Shown here piece after piece: positions 18,291-26,348 of a DNA stretch of 43,487 bases (position 1 is the first letter of the stretch; each line of letters starts with the position of its first letter). Below the pieces are notes generated by a model that was not told the DNA's origin, did no database searches, and was given only the letters and a program-made list of their open reading frames with translations. The stretch lies in NCBI GenBank assembly GCA_028288505.1, contig JAQBNN010000047.1, forward strand, positions 1-43,487, written 5' to 3'. The stretch is from Segetibacter sp. (GTDB lineage: Bacteria > Bacteroidota > Bacteroidia > Chitinophagales > Chitinophagaceae). The translations under genes and the position numbers were made by a program.

Positions 18291-19031
18291 ATGAAAAACT
18301 TAAGGTACCTGGTGCTTCTTGTAATAATATTTTCCTCTTGTAATGGTGTAAAAAACAACTCTGGTAAAGGTGGACTTAATACCTTATCACCTGCAGAAAA
18401 AAATGAAGGATGGCAATTGTTATTTGATGGAAAGTCCATGGCAGGATGGCATTCGTACGGCAAAAAAAGTTCAGGCAATGGATGGTCAATTAGCAACAAT
18501 GCATTGTTCTTAGACCCGGCAAAAAAAGATACAGGGAACCAGGTGCATGAGGACCTGGTAACGGCAGACGAATATGATAATTTCGCCTTAAAGCTTGATT
18601 GGAAGATTGCACCTAATGGAAACAGTGGAATTATCTTTTTTATAAAAGAGGATGCTGTTAAGTATCCTGCACCCTGGGTAACAGGTCTCGAAATGCAGGT
18701 GATAGATAATGAAGGTCATGCAGATGCAAAGTTTCCAAAACATCGTGCAGGAGATCTTTATGATTTGATATCAGTATCAAAAGAAAATGTAAAGCCAGTA
18801 GGACAATGGAATTCAATCGAAATTAGAAGCAATAGAGGCAAGCTGGATTTTTTCATGAATGGTGAACATGTGGTAAACACAACCCTTTGGAATGATACAT
18901 GGAAAACAATGGTTGGAAATAGCAAGTTTAAAGACTATTCAGATTTTGGCACTATGAAAGCTGGAAGAATTGCACTGCAAGATCACGGTGATGCAGTATG
19001 GTATAGGAACATTAAAATAAGAAGATTATAA
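18291..19031 (+). CDS. DUF1080 (3-keto-disaccharide hydrolase family) lipoprotein
   Basis: A 246-residue lipoprotein (signal MKNLRYLVLLVIIFSS, Cys17) followed by a concanavalin-like jelly roll of the DUF1080 family. Landmarks: EGWQLLFDGKSMAGWHSYG, NFALKLDWKIAPNGNSGIIF, GLEMQVIDNEGH, WNSIEIRSNRGKLDFFMNGE and the end RIALQDHGDAVWYRNIKI. Pfam now describes the family as 3-keto-disaccharide hydrolase; members cleave glycosides already oxidised at C3, by hydrolysis or elimination. Its neighbours here (C3-dehydrogenase complex, cytochrome c, Gfo/Idh/MocA, isomerase) are exactly those of a 3-keto-glycoside pathway. Stop at 19029-19031, 15 bases before the GH92 start. Confidence 0.88.
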   Translation: MKNLRYLVLLVIIFSSCNGVKNNSGKGGLNTLSPAEKNEGWQLLFDGKSMAGWHSYGKKSSGNGWSISNNALFLDPAKKDTGNQVHEDLVTADEYDNFALKLDWKIAPNGNSGIIFFIKEDAVKYPAPWVTGLEMQVIDNEGHADAKFPKHRAGDLYDLISVSKENVKPVGQWNSIEIRSNRGKLDFFMNGEHVVNTTLWNDTWKTMVGNSKFKDYSDFGTMKAGRIALQDHGDAVWYRNIKIRRL

Positions 19032-19046
19032 TTGGGGCGATTAAGT

Positions 19047-21299
19047 ATGAAAAGAATATTTAAAATAGCATCAGCATTATTTATAACCCTTGTTACTTTA
19101 AACACAAGTGCTCAATTAAAAGGGTTAGACCTAGTAAAATATGTTGATCCTTTTATTGGAGCAGTAGGCGAAGGTCATACTTTTCCTGGTGCAACTTTGC
19201 CTTATGGTATGGTTAAACTCGGTCCTGATGTTGCACCTTTAAACTCGAACTCAGGGTACCTTCCTCAAGGTAATATTCGCGGTTTTAGCCATGTGCACGT
19301 TAGTGGTACTGGAGGCCCTCCAAAGTATGGGAATGTATTAGTCGCTGCAACTTCAGGAGACGTAAACATAAAAGACTTTAGTACAGATCGTGCTAATGAA
19401 AAATCTAGTCCAGGTTATTATACTGTTCAGTCAACAAAATATAAGTTGAAGTCGGAATTTACTGTTACACATAGTGTTGGCTTTCATAGATATACTAATA
19501 CAAATAAAGGTAACCTTAATCTTTTTTTTGATCTTGGCAGCTTTCTTAGCTGGGGAGGTTACAAAGAAGTTGGCGAGTTAGACCAAGAGCTTGTTGGATC
19601 AGAAATTAAGATTGTTTCGGCGACGGAAATTGAGGGTTACACAAGAGTTAGAGGAGGTTGGAATGTTGGAGAAGCTTACACCGTTTTCTTCTATGCAGTG
19701 CTGGATAAACCTGCAAATGCTTACGGAACTTGGAAGTCTGGACAAATTCACGAAGGGTCAAAAGAAGAGTTTGATTCACATGAAGCAACCGGCGCTTACC
19801 TAACTTTCGATACTGCCGCTGCAACAATACAAATGAAAGTAGGCATCTCTTATATATCGGCAGGTAAAGCCCGGCAAAATGTACATATAGAACTAGCACA
19901 TTGGGATTTTAATAGAGTGAAAAAGGCAGCTTCTGATACATGGAATAAGAAATTAAATTCAGTAATTGCTAACACAAAAAATGAAGATCAAAAGAAGATA
20001 TTTTATTCTGCTCTTTATAGAACAATGTTGATGCCTGTAAATCGTACAAACGAAAATCCTAAGTGGATCTCAAAGACTCCTTATTACGACGATTATTATT
20101 GTATTTGGGATACTTACCGTGCAACTCATCCATTACTAACCCTCATTCAAAAAAAAGAGCAAGTTGCAATGATAAACTCTCTACTCGATATTTACAAAAA
20201 TGAAGGTTATATGCCAGATGCTCGTAGCGGAAATTATACTGGCAGAACACAAGGCGGCAGTAACACCGACGTTTTAATAGCAGATGCATATGCAAAGGGA
20301 CTTGAAGGAATAGACTATCATGAAGGCTTAAATGCTATGCTTAAAAACGCAGAAGTCCCTCCAGGGGGAAACGAGCGGCAATATGGGAGGGGAGGTTTGA
20401 GTGATTATAATACAATAGGCTATGTTTCAACTGATTTTGAAAGGGCCGGCAGCCGAACAATGGAGTATGCTTATAATGATTTTTGTATTGCAATGGTAGC
20501 AAAAGGAATAGGTAAGGATAGCCTTTATAAAAAGTATATTAAACGATCAGGTAATTGGGAGAATTTATGGAATGCTGGAATAAAGAGCAATGGCGTATCA
20601 GGCTTTATCTGGCCAAGAACAAGAAATGGAAGTTGGCAAGGAGCTTGGAATGTGCATAAAAGTGAGGGTTGGAATGGTTGGCTTTATGAAGGTAACTCAT
20701 GGGAGTACTCTTTGTATGTTCCTCATAATGTAAATGGTTTAATTAAAAAAGCTGGCGGTAACAGTGCGTTCATTAAAAGATTAGATACGTTTTTTACCAA
20801 GAACTCGCAGTCTTTTCATGCATGGTTGAATGATTATTACAATGTGAATAATGAGCCGGGTTTTCTTACGCCTACTTTATATAGTTATGTTGGTAAACCT
20901 GCCAAAACAAATGAAACAGTAAGGAAGATAATAGCTAATAATTATAATTCAAACCCTGATGGTTTACCTGGAAATGATGATGCAGGAAGTATGTCTGCTT
21001 GGTATGTTTTTAATTCTATAGGATTTTTCCCTGTTGCCGGCCAGGATCTTTACCTAATTACTTCTCCTATGTTTGATGAGATTAAATTGGATTTAGGTGA
21101 GGGAAAGCAGTTGAGTATTATTAGCAAAGGATTAAGCCAAAATAATAAATATATCACCTCCGCGAGTTTAAATGGCAGGCCTTTGAACCGCAGTTGGTTT
21201 ACGCATACTGAAATTAAGAATGGAGGAACCATTATATTTCAAATGGCACCAGTTCCGTCTAATTGGGGAACAGCAATTTTGCCACCTATTATACAATAA
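19047..21299 (+). CDS. GH92 family alpha-mannosidase
   Basis: A 750-residue secreted glycoside hydrolase. Signal peptide MKRIFKIASALFITLVTL ending near SAQ; ATG 19047 is used in place of an in-frame TTG at 19032 because it begins exactly at that signal. GH92 hallmarks in order: YVDPFIGAVGEGHTFPGATL and PYGMVKLGPD at the N-terminus, GFSHVHVSGTG, YCIWDTYRATHPLLTL, WEYSLYVPHNVNGLI (acid Glu region) and LPGNDDAGSMSAWYVFNSIG (base Asp region) followed by FFPVAGQDLYLITSP. Enzymes of the family are calcium-dependent exo-alpha-mannosidases, some acting on mannose-phosphate. It is the only classical glycosidase of the locus, so alpha-mannosides are the likely substrate. Confidence 0.92.
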   Translation: MKRIFKIASALFITLVTLNTSAQLKGLDLVKYVDPFIGAVGEGHTFPGATLPYGMVKLGPDVAPLNSNSGYLPQGNIRGFSHVHVSGTGGPPKYGNVLVAATSGDVNIKDFSTDRANEKSSPGYYTVQSTKYKLKSEFTVTHSVGFHRYTNTNKGNLNLFFDLGSFLSWGGYKEVGELDQELVGSEIKIVSATEIEGYTRVRGGWNVGEAYTVFFYAVLDKPANAYGTWKSGQIHEGSKEEFDSHEATGAYLTFDTAAATIQMKVGISYISAGKARQNVHIELAHWDFNRVKKAASDTWNKKLNSVIANTKNEDQKKIFYSALYRTMLMPVNRTNENPKWISKTPYYDDYYCIWDTYRATHPLLTLIQKKEQVAMINSLLDIYKNEGYMPDARSGNYTGRTQGGSNTDVLIADAYAKGLEGIDYHEGLNAMLKNAEVPPGGNERQYGRGGLSDYNTIGYVSTDFERAGSRTMEYAYNDFCIAMVAKGIGKDSLYKKYIKRSGNWENLWNAGIKSNGVSGFIWPRTRNGSWQGAWNVHKSEGWNGWLYEGNSWEYSLYVPHNVNGLIKKAGGNSAFIKRLDTFFTKNSQSFHAWLNDYYNVNNEPGFLTPTLYSYVGKPAKTNETVRKIIANNYNSNPDGLPGNDDAGSMSAWYVFNSIGFFPVAGQDLYLITSPMFDEIKLDLGEGKQLSIISKGLSQNNKYITSASLNGRPLNRSWFTHTEIKNGGTIIFQMAPVPSNWGTAILPPIIQ

Positions 21300-21332
21300 T
21301 TGATAGAGGATTGCACGATTATTACTATTGTT

Positions 21333-22361
21333 ATGCTTAAAGTATATACCGATAATAAAGTAACCAAGGTTGTTCAAATAGTATCTTTTATTATAAAGGA
21401 TATTGAAAAAGGTGTTTTGAAAAAAGATTCAAGGCTTCCTTCTATTAATGAGTTTAGTGAACAATATGCCGTTGCTCGCGATACAATTGAGAAGGCTTAC
21501 AAGGAATTGAAAAAGGAAGATTATATAATTTCTGTTGCTGGTAAAGGCTTTTATGTAAAAGGTAAAAAAGATAATCGTCTAAAAATTCTATTAGTTTTTA
21601 ATGAGATGACTTCTTATAAGAAAGTTCTATACGACGCCTTTATTAATGAATTAAAAGATAAAGCTACCGTTGATCTTCAATTCCACCATTATAATCCAGA
21701 ACACCTTACCGCTATTATAGAAAGGAACTTAGGTAACTACCATTATTATGTAGTAATGCCGCACTTTTTTCACAAAAGTAAAAAAGAGCAGTATTTAAAA
21801 GTATTAAACCAAATACCAGAAGATGAACTAATGTTTTTAGATAAAGCGATACCTGAATTATCAGAAAATGTTAAAGCAGTTTACCAAGACTTTAAAAATG
21901 ATATCTACAAAGCTCTTCTATCAGCGAAACCACTGTTGAAGAAATACGAGAACTTAACTTTTGTATTTCCTACTCACACAAATTACCCATTGGAAGTTTT
22001 AGAAAGTTCTTGCAGATTTTGTAAGAAGCATGGATTTAATTTCTCTAAAATGAGTAATCAGGTAATAGAGGAAATAAAAAAAGGAACTGTTTATTTAGTA
22101 AATGTTGAAGCCGATCTGGCACAATTAATAAAAAAGATAAGGCAATCAGGGTTTGAGTTAGGGAAGGAAGTTGGAGTATTGTCTTTTAATGAAACGGTAA
22201 TGAAAGAATTTTTGGATATTACTGTAGTTACAACTGATTTTGAGTTAATGGGACAATGTGCCGCTAAAATGCTGCTCAAGCGAGAGAATAGACGGGTTAT
22301 TAATCCTTATAGGTTAATCCTACGTAAATCCGTTAAAGTGCTTATTAATCTTAAAAAATAA
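21333..22361 (+). CDS. GntR-family transcriptional regulator with sugar-binding-like domain
   Basis: A 342-residue regulator: an N-terminal winged helix of the GntR type (IEKGVLKKDSRLPSINEFSE, VARDTIEKAYKELKKEDYII, GKGFYVKG; about residues 10-80), then a periplasmic-binding-protein-like sensor half resembling LacI/AraR proteins (LKILLVFNEMTSYKKVLYDAFI, VGVLSFNETVMKEFLDITVVTT). An in-frame TTG at 21300 directly after the GH92 stop is less likely than ATG 21333. It follows GH92 without room for a strong promoter, so it is probably co-transcribed and gives feedback on the locus, in addition to the AraC protein at the other end. Effector unknown. Confidence 0.87.
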   Translation: MLKVYTDNKVTKVVQIVSFIIKDIEKGVLKKDSRLPSINEFSEQYAVARDTIEKAYKELKKEDYIISVAGKGFYVKGKKDNRLKILLVFNEMTSYKKVLYDAFINELKDKATVDLQFHHYNPEHLTAIIERNLGNYHYYVVMPHFFHKSKKEQYLKVLNQIPEDELMFLDKAIPELSENVKAVYQDFKNDIYKALLSAKPLLKKYENLTFVFPTHTNYPLEVLESSCRFCKKHGFNFSKMSNQVIEEIKKGTVYLVNVEADLAQLIKKIRQSGFELGKEVGVLSFNETVMKEFLDITVVTTDFELMGQCAAKMLLKRENRRVINPYRLILRKSVKVLINLKK

Positions 22362-22630
22362 TGCATACACAAAATAAAAACATTCCCTCTTAATTCGTTT
22401 ATTTTCCATCTTGCACTCTAAAGCCTGTCTAAATATTATTTTAAATTTCTACTTTATTTACTCGTTATAAAAAAGAACGAGATAAACATTGCCTGTCTTT
22501 ACTTTAAGTATGGTAATAAATAATGTTGTTAGTATTCGTAATCTCCCGCATCTTTTTCAGCTCTTGTTGCCCGGAAAACCTAATTTTAACTAAGTTCATC
22601 ATCTAACTTCCCTTAGTAATTTTTATTTCT
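22362..22630. other. Intergenic region between the glycan locus and the kinase gene
   Basis: 269 AT-rich bases without a supported gene. A small hairpin is possible: CTCGTT (22461-22466) pairs with AACGAG (22476-22481) across a 9-base A-rich loop, without a following T-run. A near match to the promoter element, TAATTTTA (22581-22588), lies 42 bases before the kinase start. The triplet TGA does not occur in the gap, so the TGA-N6-TCA operator found elsewhere in this half is absent and the kinase-regulator pair is probably not controlled by it. Confidence 0.5.
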
Positions 22631-23923
22631 ATGGCCGTTTCCCATATTCAAAAATCGCTTAGTAATCCTGATAATATTCAGCAGTTTGAGGCCCTTTTTA
22701 ACTTTGCGACCATTGGCATTATTGTAACTAATAATGAAGGCCAGATTATTAACTTCAACAAGTATGCAGAAACGCAGTTTGGTTATTCAAGAGAGGAAAT
22801 GCTTGGGCATACTGTAGAAGTTCTATTGCCTGCAACTATCCATTCAAAGCATACAAAGTATAGGGAGCAATATTATCATAATCCCGAGCCAAGGATTATG
22901 GGGCATGGGAGAGATCTTTATGCGCAAAGAAAAGATGGAACCACATTTCCTGTTGAAGTTAGTCTTAGCCATTATACGGTTAAAGAAAAAACTTTTGTAA
23001 TTGCTTTTGTTATCGATATTACTGTTCGTAAAAAACATGAAGCAGTGGTACTGGAGCAAAAAAGTGAATTGGAGGAAGTTACATCAGAAATAAGGTTGAT
23101 GAATGCGGATCTTGAACAAAAGGTAGAGGATAGAACAAAGATGCTGAGGGAGGCATTGGCAGAATTAGAAAAATCAAAAGAGGAACTAAACGAAGCTTTT
23201 GAGAATGAAAAGGAACTAGGCGAATTAAAATCTCGCTTTGTAACCATGGCATCACATGAGTTCAGAACACCCTTAAGTACCATACTTTCATCAACCTATT
23301 TGTTAGATAAATATAACCAGCTTAAGCCTGATCCTAAAACGGAAAAACATATAAGCCGAATAAAAGGAGCTGTTGGCGGAATGAAAAGTATTCTTGAAGA
23401 TTTTCTCTCTCTTGGTAAATTGGAAGAAGGATTGGTAAAGACAGATGTTGAGAAGTTATCTCCTCCTGCTATTGACGATATATTAAAGAACCAGTTACAG
23501 GAATTAGATACGCTTTTAAAAGCAGGTCAGCAAATCCAACTATCAAATACTATCGAACAACCTGTTTTTGCTGACAGGCATCTTTTAAAAAACATATTAA
23601 TCAACCTTCTGTCAAATGCTATAAAATTTTCGGCAGAAAATACTACCCTTCAGGTATCTTCTTCAGTTCAAAACAACGAGTTTGTTATTTCGGTTACCGA
23701 TACTGGTATTGGAATTTCTGAAGAGGATCAACAACACTTATTTGAGCGATTCTTCCGCGCAAAGAATGCAAGTAATATACAGGGTACCGGCTTGGGGCTA
23801 CACATTGTAGCTAAATACCTGGAACTTATGAATGGAAGAATTGAAATGAAAAGTAAGTTGGACATTGGCTCCACCTTTACGATTTACATCCCCCAAGAAA
23901 ATCTACAGGAGAACTTAGAATGA
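22631..23923 (+). CDS. PAS-domain sensor histidine kinase, FixL-like
   Basis: A 430-residue soluble kinase without membrane segments. Residues about 18-135 form one PAS domain, 140-200 a coiled coil, 200-265 the dimerisation domain with phospho-acceptor His209 (MASHEFRTP), and 310-425 the ATPase domain (Asn329 of the N box, DTGIGIS at 357-363, GTGLGLHI near 386). The PAS core (SKHTKY, RIMGHGR, RKDGTTFPVEVSLS) lines up without gaps with rhizobial FixL: His74 falls on the haem-ligand His200, Ile89 on Ile215 and Arg94 on Arg220 of the Bradyrhizobium protein. Many PAS domains share part of this motif, so haem binding is possible, not proven. The stop overlaps the next start by 4 bases, so the two are translationally coupled. 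Confidence 0.9.
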   Translation: MAVSHIQKSLSNPDNIQQFEALFNFATIGIIVTNNEGQIINFNKYAETQFGYSREEMLGHTVEVLLPATIHSKHTKYREQYYHNPEPRIMGHGRDLYAQRKDGTTFPVEVSLSHYTVKEKTFVIAFVIDITVRKKHEAVVLEQKSELEEVTSEIRLMNADLEQKVEDRTKMLREALAELEKSKEELNEAFENEKELGELKSRFVTMASHEFRTPLSTILSSTYLLDKYNQLKPDPKTEKHISRIKGAVGGMKSILEDFLSLGKLEEGLVKTDVEKLSPPAIDDILKNQLQELDTLLKAGQQIQLSNTIEQPVFADRHLLKNILINLLSNAIKFSAENTTLQVSSSVQNNEFVISVTDTGIGISEEDQQHLFERFFRAKNASNIQGTGLGLHIVAKYLELMNGRIEMKSKLDIGSTFTIYIPQENLQENLE

Positions 23924-24975
23924 AAAAAATTTTGATTATAGAGGATAATTTAGAAGTACGTGAAAACACGGCTGAAATCCTTGAACTTAGTAACTATGAG
24001 GTGCTTACTGCGGAAAATGGAAAAGTAGGGGTAGAAATAGCGTTAAAGGAAAGGCCCGACCTTGTTGTATGCGATATTATGATGCCCGTTTTAGATGGCT
24101 ATGGGGTCTATCATTTACTCAGCAAGCACCCACAAACTGCTGCTATTCCTTTCATTTTCTTAACAGCTAAATCAGAAAAATCTGATTTTAGAAAAGGAAT
24201 GGAGATAGGCGCTGACGATTACATCACAAAACCTTTCGACGGTATCGAATTATTAAATGCTATCGAAGTCAGACTGAAGAAAAGCGACCTGCTAAAACAA
24301 CAATATGTCGGCCATGAAGCCCTAAATGAGTTTCTTGACGATGCCCAAAAAACAGGCAAGGTGCAACTTACTTCTAATGAACGAGAAATTTATAGCTATA
24401 ACAAGAAACATGTTGTATACAAGGAAGGTCAGCGACCACGAGCAGTGTATTATGTAGTTAGCGGCAAGGTTAAAATTTGTAGAATTAACGACGACGGGAA
24501 AGAATTTATCACTAACATCCACACTACTGGTGACTACTTCGGTTATACCTCTGTTTTGGAAGAGGCGAATTACAAAGACCAGGCACAGATATTAGATGAT
24601 GCAAAACTAATGTTAATACCTCGCGAAGACTTTTTGCAATTGGTAAATAATGATATACAGATAGCACAGTCCTTTATTAAAATCGTTACACAAAACATTG
24701 TCGAAAAGGAAAAGAGTCTTTTAAATCTTGCTTATAACTCTCTACGTAAAAAAGTTGCATTTGGCCTTATTCAATTGCTCAAAAAATACAAAGTCCAGGA
24801 AAATGAAAACGTTGTATTAAACCTTAGCAGGGAAAATATGGCCCAATCAATTGGAATAGCGACCGAATCTCTCATAAGAACACTCGGTGACTTTAAAGAT
24901 GAAAAGCTGATCGAAATTCAAACAGGCAAAGTCATCATTATCGACGAAAATAAATTGAGAAATCTTCCCTATTAA
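23920..24975 (+). CDS. Response regulator fused to a Crp/Fnr-type DNA-binding protein
   Basis: A 351-residue fusion. Residues 1-120 are a receiver domain (acidic pocket Glu8/Asp9, phospho-acceptor Asp52 in CDIMMP, Lys104 in TKPFD). A linker leads to a cyclic-nucleotide-binding-type barrel (about 150-250: VVYKEGQRPRAVYYVVSGKV, GDYFGYTSVL), the long dimer helix, and a Crp-type helix-turn-helix (about 295-345). The recognition helix IGIATESLIRTLGDF aligns with the Fnr helix, keeping Glu316 and Arg320 but with Ile319 where Fnr has Ser. Fnr iron-sulfur cysteines are missing (only Cys51 and Cys187), so the signal should come by phosphorylation from the kinase. It combines FixJ and FixK roles in one chain. 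Predicted operators precede six transcription units downstream. Confidence 0.92.
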   Translation: MKKILIIEDNLEVRENTAEILELSNYEVLTAENGKVGVEIALKERPDLVVCDIMMPVLDGYGVYHLLSKHPQTAAIPFIFLTAKSEKSDFRKGMEIGADDYITKPFDGIELLNAIEVRLKKSDLLKQQYVGHEALNEFLDDAQKTGKVQLTSNEREIYSYNKKHVVYKEGQRPRAVYYVVSGKVKICRINDDGKEFITNIHTTGDYFGYTSVLEEANYKDQAQILDDAKLMLIPREDFLQLVNNDIQIAQSFIKIVTQNIVEKEKSLLNLAYNSLRKKVAFGLIQLLKKYKVQENENVVLNLSRENMAQSIGIATESLIRTLGDFKDEKLIEIQTGKVIIIDENKLRNLPY

Positions 24976-25022
24976 CGAGGAGCTCTTTTTAAAATAAAGG
25001 TGATCTAAAGCCACTTGTTTGC

Positions 25023-25066
25023 ATGATACCGATCAGAATAATTTAAAAACATACTCTTCATCTTTG
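25023..25066 (+). promoter_or_regulatory. Predicted Crp/Fnr-type operator and promoter for the acetyl-CoA hydrolase/transferase gene
   Basis: The palindrome ATGATACCGATCAG (25023-25036) contains an exact TGA-N6-TCA core with its centre at 25029.5. The promoter-like element CATCTTTG (25059-25066, one base off TAnnTTTG) ends 36.5 bases further on, the class II spacing also seen for hemN and the proximal ccoI site. The start codon follows the final G after 4 bases, so the transcript may be leaderless, putting the operator centre at about -41.5. Confidence 0.72.
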
Positions 25067-25070
25067 CAGT

Positions 25071-26348
25071 ATGATGAACCCAAAATACAGTACAGCAACA
25101 CAAGCCGTTCAATGTGTAAAACCTGGTCACAGGGTATTTATCCATGGCAGTGCTGCTACCCCTGCTTTCCTCATACAGGCACTGCAGGATCGTCATAACG
25201 AGCTTAACAATGTTGAACTCGTTAGCATCACCAATATCGGCGATTTAAATTTCGATAAACCTGAATACAGGAAGAGCTTCTTTTTCAATTCCCTGTTCGT
25301 ATCTGCAAATACACGTAATGTCGCCAACAGTATCAACGGCGATTATGTACCGGTTTTCCTCAGCCAAATTCCCCAGTTATTTCGCAAGAAGATCTTGCCC
25401 GTTGATGTTGCACTTATCCAGGTGTCACCACCCGACAGGCACGGCTTCTGCTCCCTTGGCACCTCGGTCGACATTGCAAAGGCTGCAGTAGAAATGGCCG
25501 CCTTTGTGGTGGCACAGGTTAACCCAAAAATGCCCCGAACTCATGGCGACGGTTTTGTCCACGTAAACAAAATAGATTTTCTCGTACCACACGAAAGCGA
25601 GTTACCCGAAATTGATTATTCAACTAAAACAAGTGACGCCATTGTGCAAATAGGTAAGAACGTTGCTTCACTAATCGAAGACGGCGCAACCCTGCAACTA
25701 GGTATAGGCAGCATACCCGACCAGGTAATGCAGAACCTGTACAGTCATAAAAACCTTGGTATCCATACCGAAATGATGTCTGATGGAGTAATACCACTTA
25801 TTCAAAACGGCATCATCAACAACAGCTTAAAAAAATTAAATATTGGCCGTTCGGTAACAGGTTTTATGGCAGGCACTCGCAAACTATACGACTTTGTTGA
25901 TGACAACCCGCAAATAAGAGTAATGGATATTGCATATGTAAACGACACAAGTGTTATTAGGCAAAACCCAAAAGCTACTGCTATTAACAGTGCTATCGAA
26001 ATTGATTTAACCGGGCAGGTCTGCGCAGATTCAATTGGTACCTACCAGTTCTCGGGCATTGGTGGCCAAATGGATTTTATCCGTGGAGCTTCCCTCTCCG
26101 AAGATGGAAAACCTATTATAGCGCTGCCATCAACTACTTCCAAAGGTCTTTCCAGGATTGTGCCTTTTTTAAAAGAAGGTGCAGGTGTTGTTACTACACG
26201 AGGTCATGTACATTGGGTGGTTACAGAGTACGGCATCATTAATTTATTTGGAAAAAACCTCAAGCAGCGTGCTAAAGCCTTAATTGAAATTGCACATCCC
26301 GATCATCGTGAAGCACTCGATAAATCCTTCTACGAGCGTTTTAAATAA
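25071..26348 (+). CDS. Acetyl-CoA hydrolase/transferase family (CoA-transferase)
   Basis: A 425-residue cytoplasmic enzyme of the family that includes 4-hydroxybutyrate and succinyl-CoA:acetate CoA-transferases and acetyl-CoA hydrolase. Signs: the N-terminal CoA-transferase half (VQCVKPGHRVFIHGSAATP; VDVALIQVSPPDRHGFCSLG), the CoA-binding GIGSIPDQV (211-219), the catalytic glutamate Glu234 in GIHTEMMSDG, and the C-terminal VVTTRGHVHWVVTEYGI. It likely interconverts acetyl-CoA and acetate, conserving a CoA thioester when oxygen is scarce. ATG 25071 is followed by a second in-frame ATG at 25074. It is the first gene after the kinase and fusion regulator and carries a predicted operator of that system. 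Confidence 0.88.
   Translation: MMNPKYSTATQAVQCVKPGHRVFIHGSAATPAFLIQALQDRHNELNNVELVSITNIGDLNFDKPEYRKSFFFNSLFVSANTRNVANSINGDYVPVFLSQIPQLFRKKILPVDVALIQVSPPDRHGFCSLGTSVDIAKAAVEMAAFVVAQVNPKMPRTHGDGFVHVNKIDFLVPHESELPEIDYSTKTSDAIVQIGKNVASLIEDGATLQLGIGSIPDQVMQNLYSHKNLGIHTEMMSDGVIPLIQNGIINNSLKKLNIGRSVTGFMAGTRKLYDFVDDNPQIRVMDIAYVNDTSVIRQNPKATAINSAIEIDLTGQVCADSIGTYQFSGIGGQMDFIRGASLSEDGKPIIALPSTTSKGLSRIVPFLKEGAGVVTTRGHVHWVVTEYGIINLFGKNLKQRAKALIEIAHPDHREALDKSFYERFK

Noticed and set aside
22362-22630. Autoregulatory operator before the kinase gene
   Set aside because: The triplet TGA does not occur in this gap, so the core motif is absent.
25000-25014. GTGATCTAAAGCCA as another regulator site before the CoA-transferase gene
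   Set aside because: Only the left half-site TGA is present; the right half is missing and the distance to the promoter element does not fit either standard value.
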